Source: Planctomycetaceae bacterium (GTDB taxonomy: Bacteria; Planctomycetota; Planctomycetia; Planctomycetales; Planctomycetaceae). Taken from it: a DNA stretch of 64,000 bases. Location: assembly GCA_021732785.1 (NCBI GenBank), contig JAKFUG010000017.1, positions 177,352-241,351 on the forward strand. Direction: 5' to 3'. Below, piece after piece: positions 26,499-35,548 of this stretch (position 1 is the first letter of the stretch; every line of letters begins with the position of its first letter). The notes beneath the pieces are model-generated. The model made no database searches, was not told the DNA's origin, and saw nothing but the letters and a program-made list of their open reading frames with translations. The position numbers were made by a program, and so were the translations under genes.

Positions 26499-27122
26499 CT
26501 CGAATCTCCTGCGAATCGTTCACAGCAAGGGACTATTCTCGCACTTACACCATCAAAAGGCTACGCCTCAGAGCCTTCGCTGCCGGGGTGAACCACGATC
26601 GGGAAGCGGTTTTCGCTGTGGGAATTCGTTTCATTTCCCGCATTCCCGGTCGGCGGATTCTATTGCGAGCGGATCTCCAGCGTGGCGCGAGGGCTATGAC
26701 GAATCAGCAAGAAACCTCGAAATCGACTGCGAAATGACGGTGGTCATGTAACAGGCATCCGGCTTCACGGTGTGACGGGCATGTCTTGCCAGAATGTCAT
26801 GACCGGTGGAATTCAGGGCCCGCAATTTTGGCCGGATTGCTGTTTTGTGAAGCCAGCAGAGAAATTTCTTCTAACCTTACGACAACTTGATCTCACGCTC
26901 TTGTTCGCAGACAAGGCTTCGCCGATGGTGTTAGCGTAAGTGTATGGAGAAACTGACCTCTGAATGATAACGATTTTGTAAATTCAGATCTGCGAAAGCC
27001 TTGGGTTTCAGAATTCCCCCCCTGACAAGTCCTGCCGTAATCACTTGTGTGGCATGGACTTGATCACATCACTGCCTGGGCTTTCTCGACGCCCAACGGC
27101 GCTCCGTTGAGAGATAATTCGC
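26499..27122. other. 624-bp divergent intergenic region
   Basis: It separates the response regulator (minus) and the SulP transporter (plus) and should hold both promoters. It is clearly richer in A and T between about 26840 and 27010 than the flanking genes. I see no hairpin of the repeat families, no heptad repeats and no reliable ORF. Confidence 0.5.
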
Positions 27123-28793
27123 ATGAATGAGACCATCAAGCCGGCTCCGGCCTTTTCGGGGTTCGCCCAGAATTTTCGCGCGGACGTGACCTCCGGATTT
27201 CTCGTCTTCCTGATCGCGTTGCCTCTCTGTCTGGCGATTTCACTCGCTTGTGGAGTGAGCGCGACCGCAGGGGTCTTCACGGCCATTATCGGGGGTTTGA
27301 TCTCTCCCTGGATCAGCAACTCCGAGCTGACGATTAAAGGGCCCGCCGCCGGGATGATCGCCATCGTCCTCGGCTGCGTGGTGGAATTCGGCGGCGGACC
27401 GGACGCGACACCGGAAGCCAAGCTGCTGGCCTACAAACTGATGATTGGCGTTGGCGTCGTCTCCGGCGTGCTTCAGATCGTTTTTGCCTTGTTGCGGACC
27501 GGTTTTGTCAGCGAGCTTTTCCCGACGGCCGCCGTTCACGGCATGCTCGCCGCGATCGGGGTGATCATCATCTCGAAACAATCACACATGATGCTCGGAG
27601 TGAAGCCGCATGCGAAAGAACCGCTGGAACTGCTCGCCGAAATTCCGAAGTCGATCGGCCTGGCGAATCCGGAAATTGCGTTCATCGGCATCGTTAGCCT
27701 GATCATTCTCTTCGCCTGGCCGCTGATTAAAATCGACGCCATCCGCAAGATTCCCGGCCAATTGGTCGTCGCGATTCTGGGGGTCATCCTCGGCTATGCC
27801 ATGGACCTGGAACACACCCATACGTTTTCCATGTTCCGTCATGATTATTCCGTCGGCCCCAACTTTCTGGTGGCCGTCCCCTCCAGCATTGTTTCCGCAG
27901 TCGTTACGCCGGACTTTTCCGGTGTCATGACGGGCATCGGCCTCAAGTGGATCGTGATGTTCGTCCTCATCGGCTCGCTGGAATCGCTGTTGAGTGCGAA
28001 AGCCGTCGATGTGCTCGATCCCGCCCGGCGGAAGACGGACTTCAATCGCGATCTTCTTGCCGTCGGTGTGGGCAATACGCTCGCGGCCCTTATCGGCGGC
28101 TTGCCGATGATTTCCGAAATCGTGCGGTCCAAAGCGAACATCGATAACGGGGCGAAATCGCGGTTCGCGAACATGTTCCACGGTGTCTTCCTGCTGACGT
28201 TCGTGGCGTTGCTGCCCGGATTGATTCACCGGATTCCGCTGGCATCGCTGGCCGCGATGCTGGTCTTCACCGGGTTCCGTCTGGCCCATCCGCGCGAATT
28301 CGCCCACATGTATCACATCGGCCGCGAGCAACTGCTGATCTTCGTCGGAACCCTGCTGGGCGTGCTCATGTCGGACCTGCTCATCGGCGTGTTTATCGGT
28401 CTCGGTCTGAAAATCGCCGTGCATCTTTTCAGCGGCGTGTCGTTTGGCTCATTCTTCCACGCCGCAATTGAAACCGATGAACCGGACGAGAACACCCTCC
28501 GTGTGAAAGTGAATAACTCCGCGGTCTTCTCCACCTGGCTGGCGATACGCAAAGCAGTCATGGCCGCTCCGGCAGAAAAGACCGTAATTCTCGATCTATC
28601 CATGGCCCCGCTGGTCGATCACAGCACGATGGAGAAGTTGCACCATCTTCAGGACGACTTCTTCCATGAAGGTCGCCATCTGCTGGTGGTGGGTTTGCGT
28701 GAGCACGCACCGGTTTCCCATCACCCGCTCGCCACCCGTAAGAAGGGCAACGTTCCACCGGATCCCGAAAAAAAACCGGTGACGTCGGTTTAA
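27123..28793 (+). CDS. SulP family anion transporter with STAS domain
   Basis: The product is 556 aa. About 10-12 membrane segments are visible, opening with FRADVTSGFLVFLIALPLCLAISLACGVSATAG, the conserved start of SulP carriers, and ELTIKGPAAGMIAIV. The final 110 residues form a STAS-like domain (VKVNNSAVFSTWLA, VILDLSMAPLVDHSTM). SulP proteins carry sulfate, bicarbonate or other anions; BicA-type bicarbonate uptake is possible, but the substrate cannot be read. GAGAG stands upstream of the ATG. It is alone on its strand, divergent from a two-component system. Confidence 0.93.
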   Translation: MNETIKPAPAFSGFAQNFRADVTSGFLVFLIALPLCLAISLACGVSATAGVFTAIIGGLISPWISNSELTIKGPAAGMIAIVLGCVVEFGGGPDATPEAKLLAYKLMIGVGVVSGVLQIVFALLRTGFVSELFPTAAVHGMLAAIGVIIISKQSHMMLGVKPHAKEPLELLAEIPKSIGLANPEIAFIGIVSLIILFAWPLIKIDAIRKIPGQLVVAILGVILGYAMDLEHTHTFSMFRHDYSVGPNFLVAVPSSIVSAVVTPDFSGVMTGIGLKWIVMFVLIGSLESLLSAKAVDVLDPARRKTDFNRDLLAVGVGNTLAALIGGLPMISEIVRSKANIDNGAKSRFANMFHGVFLLTFVALLPGLIHRIPLASLAAMLVFTGFRLAHPREFAHMYHIGREQLLIFVGTLLGVLMSDLLIGVFIGLGLKIAVHLFSGVSFGSFFHAAIETDEPDENTLRVKVNNSAVFSTWLAIRKAVMAAPAEKTVILDLSMAPLVDHSTMEKLHHLQDDFFHEGRHLLVVGLREHAPVSHHPLATRKKGNVPPDPEKKPVTSV

Positions 28794-28869
28794 CCGACGA
28801 GAATTGACGATTTCGACGTCACCCCCGGCGGGCCCTCACGGCTGCCGGGATGGTTTGCTTTCTGGAACT

Positions 28870-30141
28870 TTAGAATGACGAACCCAACTGTCCACTCTTG
28901 ACGATGCCGCCTTGCATGACCGCAATGAACCGGTCGCGGCGCTCCAGTAACGAGATGTCCGCCAGAACGTCGCCGTCGACGATCAGCACATCGGCGAGTT
29001 TGCCGGCGGCGAGGGTGCCGATTTCGTGCGCGCGGCCGAGGATTTCCGCCCCGGTTTTCGTCGCACACTTCAGGACTTCACTCGGAGTGAAGCCGACGTA
29101 GTTGACGAAGAATGTCAGTTCGCGGGCATAGTCGCCGTGGGGATTCCAGCCGAACCCGTAGTCGCCCCCCATGCCGAGCCGTCCGCCCGCTTTCAGAATG
29201 CGACGCGCACTTTCGGCACCGCCGTCGAGCGTTTCCTGATGCCCGTCAATCACGCGCTGCGAGAGCCCAAACTCCGGCCCGCGGACAATGCTGGCGTGCT
29301 CGAAGTACAACGCCGGGACGACCGGAACATCGCGCTTCAGCAAGAGTTCCAGCCCTTCGTCATCGATGAACGTCGCGTGTTCCACGGCGTCATAACCCGC
29401 CTTCAAGGCATTCTTGATCCCGTCCGTTGCGCGGCAATGCCCCGTCACTTTCAGTCCATGATTATGAGCCGTCGCGACGACCGCGTGCATTTCCTCGAAC
29501 GTCATGCACAGCGTGTGATGATCGTTGATGTCCGGCGAGGCCGCATCGCCCGTGGGATAGGTTTTCACCCATTCGATGCCGTCCTTCACCAGTTTGCGGA
29601 CCGCGGCACGGGCTTCATCGGGGCCATTGACGAGCAGCACCAAACCGTCCATGCCGATCTTGCGGTAGTCGGGATTCCAGTCCATCAACCCGCCGACGCC
29701 GCAGATTTCACGACCGCTCGCCGCCATCCGCGGGCCGGGAATGAGGTCGCTTTCGATGGCTTTTTTCAGCCAGACATCGACGTTGAACAGGCTGCCGCCG
29801 CTGCGGGCCGCGGTGTAACCGCATTCGAGGGCCAGCTTCGCATTGACCGCCGCGAGGAGCGTGACGTATTCGACGGGGTATTTGATGTCGAGGTCTTCGA
29901 GGGCTTCGACATTGAAGTAGGTCGCATGGAAATGCGCTTCGATCAGGCCGGGCAGGATGGTGCCGCCGCGGGCATCGATCACCGTGGCATCCGGCGGGGT
30001 TATGGGTGCTCCCGTGGATGGTCCGGCGTAAGTGATCTTGCCGTCCACGCACACGACAACGGCGTCGCGCACCGGCGGGGAACCGGTCCCATCGAACATC
30101 TGCCCGTGACGAATGGCTGTGGTTCCGACCGCAGTGCGCAT
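28870..30141 (-). CDS. Amidohydrolase (imidazolonepropionase-like metal-dependent hydrolase)
   Basis: The product is 423 aa from the ATG at 30141, which follows AAAGG; the frame continues to 30213 across hairpin sequence. The amidohydrolase fold is clear: LPGLIEAHFHATYF (H-x-H metal pair), WVKTYPTGD with a Lys that may be carboxylated, KVTGHCRATDG and VEHATFIDDEG (metal His residues), and LGMGGDYGFGWNPHGDYAREL (catalytic Asp). The C-terminal composite sheet ends LAAGKLADVLIVDGDVLADI. Relatives hydrolyse C-N bonds in ring compounds or dipeptides; this one's substrate is unknown. It has no signal peptide. It lies downstream of a DUF1501 gene with a hairpin between. Confidence 0.9.
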   Translation of the reverse strand: MRTAVGTTAIRHGQMFDGTGSPPVRDAVVVCVDGKITYAGPSTGAPITPPDATVIDARGGTILPGLIEAHFHATYFNVEALEDLDIKYPVEYVTLLAAVNAKLALECGYTAARSGGSLFNVDVWLKKAIESDLIPGPRMAASGREICGVGGLMDWNPDYRKIGMDGLVLLVNGPDEARAAVRKLVKDGIEWVKTYPTGDAASPDINDHHTLCMTFEEMHAVVATAHNHGLKVTGHCRATDGIKNALKAGYDAVEHATFIDDEGLELLLKRDVPVVPALYFEHASIVRGPEFGLSQRVIDGHQETLDGGAESARRILKAGGRLGMGGDYGFGWNPHGDYARELTFFVNYVGFTPSEVLKCATKTGAEILGRAHEIGTLAAGKLADVLIVDGDVLADISLLERRDRFIAVMQGGIVKSGQLGSSF

Positions 30142-30181
30142 GCGCGGACCTTTGATGGGTAAGGATGAATCGAGACGCGTT

Positions 30182-30245
30182 CGCTTGCGCTTCGCAGACG
30201 GAAACGCGAACAATGTTGTTTCTGGGATTCTGCAAAGCGCAAGCG
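30182..30245. repeat. Hairpin family I copy 1
   Basis: The arms 30182-30198 and 30229-30245 pair at 16 of 17 positions (CGCTTGCGCTT / complement) with a 30-base loop. The second copy is at 31726-31789; the two copies flank the DUF1501 gene on both sides. Confidence 0.8.
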
Positions 30246-30255
30246 AGTGGAAATA

Positions 30256-31638
30256 TCACACTAACAGATCGGGCACGATCTCGCCTGCGGGAACCACACG
30301 ATGCGGGCGATGCAATTGATCGTAGATTTCCGCCTGCGGTTCGATGCCCAGCGCGTGATACATCGTTGACAGGATATCCCCCGGCACGAGCGGGTTGCTC
30401 GCGGGGAACGCGCCGGTGGCGTCGCTGGTGCCGTAAATCAGGCCCGGTTTGAAGCCGCCGCCGATCATCATGAGGCTGTAGCAGTAATTCCAGTGATCGC
30501 GTCCGGCGTTGTTGGCGTTGATCCGCGGGGTGCGACCGAAGTCGCCGAAGACTGCCACGATCGTCCGTTCCAGCATCCCGCGGGCGGCCAGATCGGTGAC
30601 CAGACTGCCGCACGCCGCGTCGAGTTGCGGCAACAGTTTCGTCTTCAAGTTGACGAAGTTGCTGCCGTGGGTGTCCCAGGTCGCATTGGCATCGGGTGCC
30701 CACGAAACGGTGACGATCCGCGTGCCGGCTTCGATCAACCGCCGGGCGAGCAATGTACTTTGACCGTAGATATTGCGGCCGTAGCGTTCGCGGTCGGCGT
30801 CGGTTTCGTCGGTGAGGCGGAAGGCACGCTGGGCGCGTTCGGACGACAGCAAATCCATCGCGCGGGATTGCATGACCGTCATTTCGCTCGCGGCGGATCG
30901 GTTCGCCTGCTTTGGTAATTTCGCGCCGATCATGTCGAACAGTTCGCGCCGTTGCGTCAATCGACCGGCGGAGATGTCCGCTTCCAGTGAGAGTTCCGGA
31001 ACACGGAAATCAACCGCGTTCGGATCTTTCAACACGAACAACGGATCGTAAGAGCGACCCATGAAACCGCCGAAGAAGCCCGGTTGCGGCGGATTGCCCG
31101 CCCCTTCCTGCGTGATGTACGGCAGATGAACGTGCGACAACACTTCGGGCGGCGACGGCCGCAGTTTGGCCAGCACGGCCCCCATGTGCGGATGATCCGA
31201 CGGATTCGCCAGCCCGCCCGCTTCACCCCGGTCGAGCCCCGTGAGCGCCGTGTAAACCGCGGCTCCATGCGAGTTGTTCACGGTGTGGTGCATCGACCGC
31301 ACCACCATTGCGCGGTGCATGTGCTGCGACAGCTTCGGCATGTGTTCGCTGATTTGATAACCCGGCAGCGACGTACTGATCGGATTGAACTCGCCGCGGA
31401 TGCCGTCCGGCGCGCTCGGCTTCATGTCCCACATATCGAGGTGGCTGGGGCCGCCGTCGAGAAACAGCATGATGCAATTATCGGCGAGGACTTTACCGCC
31501 CGGTCGTATCGTGGATTCGCTCGCCAGCAGTTGCGGCAGCGACAACCCCACTCCTGCAGTCCCCAGCATGCCGCACTTCAGCAACCCGCGGCGTGTGAGC
31601 GGTGAGCGGTAGATCGGCAGGGAATCGAGCGCGGTCAT
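30256..31638 (-). CDS. DUF1501 family protein with Tat-type leader
   Basis: The product is 460 aa. The leader has LTRRGLLKCGMLGTAGVGLSL, a twin-arginine type signal, then the family body: NCIMLFLDGGPSHLDMWDMKP, VRSMHHTVNNSHGAAVYTALTG, VSWAPDANATWDTHGSN, FGDFGRTPRINANNAGRDHW. The pattern His/Asp...GRDHW corresponds to the phosphatase/sulfatase-like metal site. No paired DUF1549/1553 gene is near. It differs clearly from the DUF1501 proteins at 8376 and 59290, so these are separate paralogues. Hairpins of one family lie on both sides of the gene. Confidence 0.93.
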   Translation of the reverse strand: MTALDSLPIYRSPLTRRGLLKCGMLGTAGVGLSLPQLLASESTIRPGGKVLADNCIMLFLDGGPSHLDMWDMKPSAPDGIRGEFNPISTSLPGYQISEHMPKLSQHMHRAMVVRSMHHTVNNSHGAAVYTALTGLDRGEAGGLANPSDHPHMGAVLAKLRPSPPEVLSHVHLPYITQEGAGNPPQPGFFGGFMGRSYDPLFVLKDPNAVDFRVPELSLEADISAGRLTQRRELFDMIGAKLPKQANRSAASEMTVMQSRAMDLLSSERAQRAFRLTDETDADRERYGRNIYGQSTLLARRLIEAGTRIVTVSWAPDANATWDTHGSNFVNLKTKLLPQLDAACGSLVTDLAARGMLERTIVAVFGDFGRTPRINANNAGRDHWNYCYSLMMIGGGFKPGLIYGTSDATGAFPASNPLVPGDILSTMYHALGIEPQAEIYDQLHRPHRVVPAGEIVPDLLV

Positions 31639-31725
31639 GGAATCTCGCCGTCGAGCGGTCGAATGTCAGACAATCGCATCAAAGTCTACCACGCGATCAT
31701 CACCTGCGGAAAGGGATGGTCCGTC

Positions 31726-31789
31726 CGCTTGCGCTTTGCGGAATGCCAGAGTCAGCGCCGTTGCCGGTGTGTTCCGCAAAGCGCAAGCG
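31726..31789. repeat. Hairpin family I copy 2
   Basis: Perfect 18-bp arms (CGCTTGCGCTTTGCGGAA at 31726-31743; complement at 31772-31789), 28-base loop. It lies in the 242-bp divergent gap between the DUF1501 and DUF2760-like genes. Confidence 0.9.
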
Positions 31790-31880
31790 ATTTCGTCGTG
31801 GTTGACTTTTCATCGTCAAACCGCGCTACTGCGGTGAACATCCGGCGGACGGATGCGAAAACCTCTCAGGACTGGCAGGC

Positions 31881-32438
31881 ATGGGGCGGGTGACAACGGC
31901 GTTTCGAGCTTTCTTCGGTGCGCTTTTTAACGCAGAAAAAGCGGAGCGCATTGAAGCGGCGCTGAACGGGGCGACTCCGCCGGTTGCCTCTCCGATTCCG
32001 GCCGCAATCGCGGCACCGAAGGCTCCGGTCGCACCACCGAAACCAAGGCAAAGTGAAGCCTTAACACTGCTCGCCACGTTGCAGCGCGAGGCCCGGCTGG
32101 TCGATTTCCTGAAGGAAGATTTGACCGGTTACGCCGACGACCAAATCGGTGCCGCCGTGCGCGAAATTCAGCGGGATGCGGGCAAGGTGCTGGAGCGTCT
32201 CTTCGAGTTGCGACCGATTGTGTCCGATCCCGAGGGGGCGTCCATTGAAGTCGCCACCGGGTTTGACGCCGGGCGGTATCGGTTAACGGGCAACATCGGC
32301 AGCAGCGGACCGTATCGCGGCGCGTTGCGGCATCACGGCTGGGAAGCCACTTCGTGCAACCTGCCCACCTACACCGGCAGCGACGCCGCGGCGAAAGCGA
32401 TCGCCCCCGCGGAAGTGGAAGTCGGCGCGCGGTCCTGA
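31881..32438 (+). CDS. DUF2760 domain protein
   Basis: The product is 185 aa. After a short helical start and an Ala/Pro linker (about residues 30-58) comes the family signature LLATLQREARLVDFLKEDLTGYADDQIGAAVREI, followed by GASIEVATGFDAGRYRLTGNIG and the final RHHGWEATSCNLPTYTGSDAA. In other bacteria DUF2760 genes are often near an Hsp70 or DnaK-like gene; none is visible here. It is followed 27 bp downstream by the zinc-ribbon-like gene on the same strand. No enzymatic role is known to me. Confidence 0.85.
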   Translation: MGRVTTAFRAFFGALFNAEKAERIEAALNGATPPVASPIPAAIAAPKAPVAPPKPRQSEALTLLATLQREARLVDFLKEDLTGYADDQIGAAVREIQRDAGKVLERLFELRPIVSDPEGASIEVATGFDAGRYRLTGNIGSSGPYRGALRHHGWEATSCNLPTYTGSDAAAKAIAPAEVEVGARS

Positions 32439-32465
32439 AACACACTAGTGGAAAGAACAGTCACC

Positions 32466-33038
32466 ATGCGCGGCCCAGGAGTTCGACTCGATCTGGATGT
32501 GCGACGTGTCTGGCGCTGCCCGCAGTGCCAGCGCGAACGGCGTCTCGCAGGGGACATCACGGCGGTGCGATGCCCGTGTGGAACAGGCGCGTGGATGCAG
32601 ATCGTCGCCGAGCGCGTGGCGGTTCAGCGGCCGACAACGTCGATGGAAGCTCGCGAACTGACGGTGGCATCGTTCAATTTGACCGAAGAAGAGATGGCGA
32701 CGCCGTTGCCCGGCCGGATTCGCCGCCGTGGTCCCGGGCCGCGGACGGATGCCCCGGCTGTCGACGCCCCGCCGGAAAGTGGTCCCACTCCCCCCGAGCG
32801 GGGAGGCAAAGAGGCCCGCGGGCGCGGTGGAAATCAACCGAATGCAGAACGACCGGGCAGCAAACCCAGGCCGCCTCGCCCGCCGCGTGCTGCGAAACGG
32901 CCGCTGTCGGACATTGCCTCGCTTCCCGACGAACCCGGCACGTCCTCGGCAGCGCCGCCGGATTCCCTGCCCCCCGAACCGAGTGCCGGCGGGGATGATT
33001 TCTCGGCCGGAATCGACGTCCCGTCACAGGACGGCTGA
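32466..33038 (+). CDS. Protein with N-terminal zinc-ribbon-like Cys pairs and disordered tail
   Basis: The product is 190 aa from the ATG at 32466; a GTG at 32448 is also open, but GGAAAG stands about 11 bases before the ATG. The N-terminus has WRCPQCQRERR and VRCPCGTGAW, two Cys pairs that could bind zinc. From about residue 80 to the end the chain is rich in Pro, Arg, Gly and acidic residues and looks disordered (PPRPPRAAK). I know no family. The close spacing suggests co-transcription with the DUF2760 gene, so it may be its partner. Confidence 0.6.
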   Translation: MRGPGVRLDLDVRRVWRCPQCQRERRLAGDITAVRCPCGTGAWMQIVAERVAVQRPTTSMEARELTVASFNLTEEEMATPLPGRIRRRGPGPRTDAPAVDAPPESGPTPPERGGKEARGRGGNQPNAERPGSKPRPPRPPRAAKRPLSDIASLPDEPGTSSAAPPDSLPPEPSAGGDDFSAGIDVPSQDG

Positions 33039-33060
33039 AGCCGGGCGGCTCACGGTGAAC

Positions 33061-33984
33061 TCATTTCTTCGGCGGCATCACCGGAGGATCGGGCGGTGCT
33101 ATCCCGTCGGGATTCGTAAGCGAGAGATTCGATTTGATCGACGGGGAATTCTCCATCGTTCCGGTGTTGGCGGCATTGAATAAGTCGATAGGCATCGTGC
33201 GCTCTTCCAGAATCGCCTCCGAACAACGCAGGCAGGCATGGATCATTCGCATGGCGACCTCGGACTGCGGATTGCGACGGTCGAGAGCGGGTGGCCAATG
33301 ATCGCGGGCCGCATACAAGAGAAAGCGTTCCGATTCTTTCCAGGTGCTGGACAGCGCCCGCTTATTAATGTGGTCGATAATCGGCTTCAGTTTCTTCTTC
33401 GATGAAATGGCAAAGCGGTCCCATTCTTCTTCACCGGCTTTGTCGTGTTTCTCCTGAAATTCCCGCCACTGCGCAGCCACCTGTTCGTAATAGATCTTTC
33501 CATAATTGGGGCGGGGATAAAATACGTACGCCAGAATCAGCACGGCGATCGCCGCTGCCCAGGCTCCCACCTTCCGCCACGCCCAGACCTGCAGCTTGAA
33601 CGGAATTTTGGCAATCCGCCGCAGGGCCACGTTCCGGTCGGGGAAGACTTCCCACAGCGTATCCAGCTTCATGATCCGCAGGATGTCCTGCATATCTTGT
33701 GAAGCCCCGCAGATGGCAATCCGGCCGCCCCGATTCCGGACCGCCTGCGAGAGCTGGACCAGCCCGCCGAGCACCACCGAACCAAAATAATTGGCGGCAC
33801 TCAGATCGATCACGAGATGCCGAATCTCCGGCGACTGCGCCAATTCCGTCACGGTCGCCATTTCGCGATTCACCGTGGTCGGATTGAACCCGGCGGCATC
33901 GCCGCGCGGAATCACCACCAGCGTGTCGCCCCACTCTTCGACCGGATAAAGCGCGTGCCGATCGAGCTGTATAAAACGTGCCAT
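33061..33984 (-). CDS. STAS domain protein with one membrane anchor
   Basis: The product is 307 aa from the ATG at 33984 (MARFIQLDRHA); the frame extends 210 codons upstream only because it runs through repeat DNA. Residues 1-115 match a STAS fold of the anti-sigma-factor-antagonist kind: LVIDLSAANYFGSVVLGGLVQLSQAVRNRGGRIAICG, with the conserved Ser/Gly loop. A membrane helix follows (WAAAIAVLILAYVFY, about 143-160), then a polar alpha-helical domain rich in Lys and Trp and a Pro-rich end. It may link an envelope domain to partner switching. It is convergent with the preceding zinc-ribbon-like gene. Compare the unrelated membrane STAS protein at 47673. Confidence 0.75.
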   Translation of the reverse strand: MARFIQLDRHALYPVEEWGDTLVVIPRGDAAGFNPTTVNREMATVTELAQSPEIRHLVIDLSAANYFGSVVLGGLVQLSQAVRNRGGRIAICGASQDMQDILRIMKLDTLWEVFPDRNVALRRIAKIPFKLQVWAWRKVGAWAAAIAVLILAYVFYPRPNYGKIYYEQVAAQWREFQEKHDKAGEEEWDRFAISSKKKLKPIIDHINKRALSSTWKESERFLLYAARDHWPPALDRRNPQSEVAMRMIHACLRCSEAILEERTMPIDLFNAANTGTMENSPSIKSNLSLTNPDGIAPPDPPVMPPKK

Positions 33985-34177
33985 GACGCTCTCATCGGAG
34001 TCGTGTTTCTGGATTCGGCACGAAGCGTTTGGCTTCGTCCCGCGAATCGCCCTCGAAATCTTACCGAATTGGCACTTTGATTGGCAGTTGATCGGACTAG
34101 GGGCACGTTTATTCCGGCAGTTCTGCCAAGCTGCCGAGGCGACGCAATTTGAGGCGGTCCACCCCTCGAAGTCGCAT

Positions 34178-34389
34178 TTCCCTCGTCGCGCAACGTTTTG
34201 CATGGGGGCACTCAAAGTCATAAATAAAAGCATCTTACGAGTTGATCGAGGTGTGCCACTGGCTCTGCCAGTGCCTTCTCTTCGCAAATCCTTGTGGTAT
34301 ATCGCACTGGCAGAGCCAGTGGCACACAGGAAAGCCCCCTTGCAATTGAACTGACGTGCTCCCATGCAAAACGTCGCGCGACGAGGGAA
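34178..34389. repeat. Composite inverted-repeat element with hairpin inside
   Basis: The outer arms 34178-34209 and 34358-34389 pair at 30 of 32 positions (containing CGTTTTGCATGGG). Between them lies the family A hairpin at 34251-34327. The total of 212 bp with long terminal inverted repeats resembles a MITE, but no clear target-site duplication is visible. Confidence 0.8.
34251..34327. repeat. Nested hairpin, family A copy 2
   Basis: Perfect 24-bp arms at 34251-34274 and 34304-34327 (GTGTGCCACTGGCTCTGCCA then GTG; complement on the right). The core CACTGGC-tct-GCCAGTG in each arm is palindromic. It is the best-preserved of the three copies. Confidence 0.95.
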
Positions 34390-34471
34390 CTCGCTCTTGA
34401 CCCATCGCGGAATGCGTGACACAACGCCCCGTTCGAAACGGGATTGCACGTTCGACAGGGCCTCCATCGCA

Positions 34472-35236
34472 ATGTCTGCCACCGATCTCCCTGATGATTT
34501 CCTCGGCGGTGCTCCGCTCGGTGAAGAACCGCAGTGGTCCGGCGAGCAACTGGAAGCGGCGTATCTGCGCGCGCTGGAAGCGCTCGATGCGGTCGAGTCG
34601 GAAATTGCCGCCACGGCGGAGGAAGTCCGGCCGGGTGCGATGGCCGACGTTGATGAAGATCCATCCCTTCCGAGCCCGGCACCGATCGTCGAGGATGTGG
34701 TAGAGCCCGCGCCGCTGCTCAGCCCCCGTCAGGTGTTGGAAGCCTGTCTCTTCGTCGGCGGGACAACCCTCACCGCGGCGAAACTGGCGTCATTGCTCCG
34801 CGGCGATTACACCGCTTCTTTCGTCGAAGAAACGATTGACGCGCTCAATCGGCAATACGCCACGGAAAACCGCCCTTACACGGTTCAGCTCGGTGAAGGG
34901 GGCTACCGGCTGGCGTTGCGGGACGAATTCGAACGCCTCAGGCATAAGGTGTACGGGTTGGGCCCCCGCGAAGTCCGATTGTCGCAGGAGGTCCTCGAAA
35001 TCCTGGCGGTGATTGCCTATCAGCAACCGGTGACCGACGCCCATCTGGACGAGCTGGAACGGGGCAGCGCCAGTGGATCTCTACGGCAATTGCTGCGACG
35101 CGACCTGATCGCCGTGGAACGTTCCAAAGACGACCCCAAACAGGTCAACTATCGCACGACTCCCCGGTTTCTGTCGCTGTTCGGACTGAGTTCGCTGCAC
35201 GACCTTCCCCGGCCGGAAGATTTGTCGTTCAAATAA
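34472..35236 (+). CDS. scpB: SMC-ScpB condensin subunit
   Basis: The product is 254 aa. ScpB dimers bind ScpA and help the SMC complex compact and separate chromosomes. From about residue 80, LLSPRQVLEACLFVGGTTLTAAKLASLL opens the first winged-helix; VRLSQEVLEILAVIAYQQPVTDAHLDELERG is the family signature, and LLRRDLIAVERSKDDPKQVNYRTTPRFLSLFGL ends the second. The first 75 residues are an acidic extension not typical of ScpB, which is usually under 220 aa. The ATG at 34472 begins this acidic tail; a later start is possible. scpA is not next to it. Confidence 0.92.
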   Translation: MSATDLPDDFLGGAPLGEEPQWSGEQLEAAYLRALEALDAVESEIAATAEEVRPGAMADVDEDPSLPSPAPIVEDVVEPAPLLSPRQVLEACLFVGGTTLTAAKLASLLRGDYTASFVEETIDALNRQYATENRPYTVQLGEGGYRLALRDEFERLRHKVYGLGPREVRLSQEVLEILAVIAYQQPVTDAHLDELERGSASGSLRQLLRRDLIAVERSKDDPKQVNYRTTPRFLSLFGLSSLHDLPRPEDLSFK

Positions 35237-35548
35237 CAGGTCGTGGGTCAGTTTGAAGAGTCGGGGCAGGGGCCCCGACCTACGGATGTAAAATCAAATT
35301 GGAAATCATAGGTCGGGGCCCCTGCCCCGAAGCCTTTAATTTCTACCCAATAACCCGTGTGCGGCGGCTGATTCGCCACGATCGGTGACGTGTTCGGATG
35401 AACAATGCTCACCGCTGCCTTTTGTGCCGATAATAGGGGACGAACAATTGCAGGGCCGCGGCGTACCAGCCTCAGGGTCGCCCGACCGAAATAGCAACGT
35501 AAACGTAGACTACGGAATACGTTGAGTCTCGGAAGGCGGGAATTGATT
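35237..35548. other. 312-bp intergenic region with hairpin J
   Basis: It lies between scpB and glgX on the same strand. The left part holds the perfect hairpin at 35261-35330; the rest shows no gene. Confidence 0.55.
35261..35330. repeat. Nested hairpin J (single copy here)
   Basis: Perfect 22-bp arms (35261-35282 and 35309-35330), 26-base loop. Each arm contains TCGGGGC-agg-GGCCCCGA and is itself a palindrome. It could serve as terminator for scpB. Confidence 0.9.

Larger units (their letters stand above)
33985..34471. other. 487-bp intergenic region with composite repeat
   Basis: It lies between the STAS protein and scpB, which are divergent. The main content is a composite inverted-repeat element at 34178-34389; frames of up to 100 codons through it are accidental. 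Confidence 0.6.

Noticed and set aside
28806-28860. GC-rich hairpin after the SulP gene as a family member
   Set aside because: CCCCCGGCGGGCCC and the following CGG pairs fold only weakly and match no other repeat.
33985-34614. N-terminal extension of the STAS protein to 34614
   Set aside because: The extra 210 residues come from translating the composite repeat and its hairpin; the true ATG at 33984 has a STAS-like N-terminus and GAGAG upstream.
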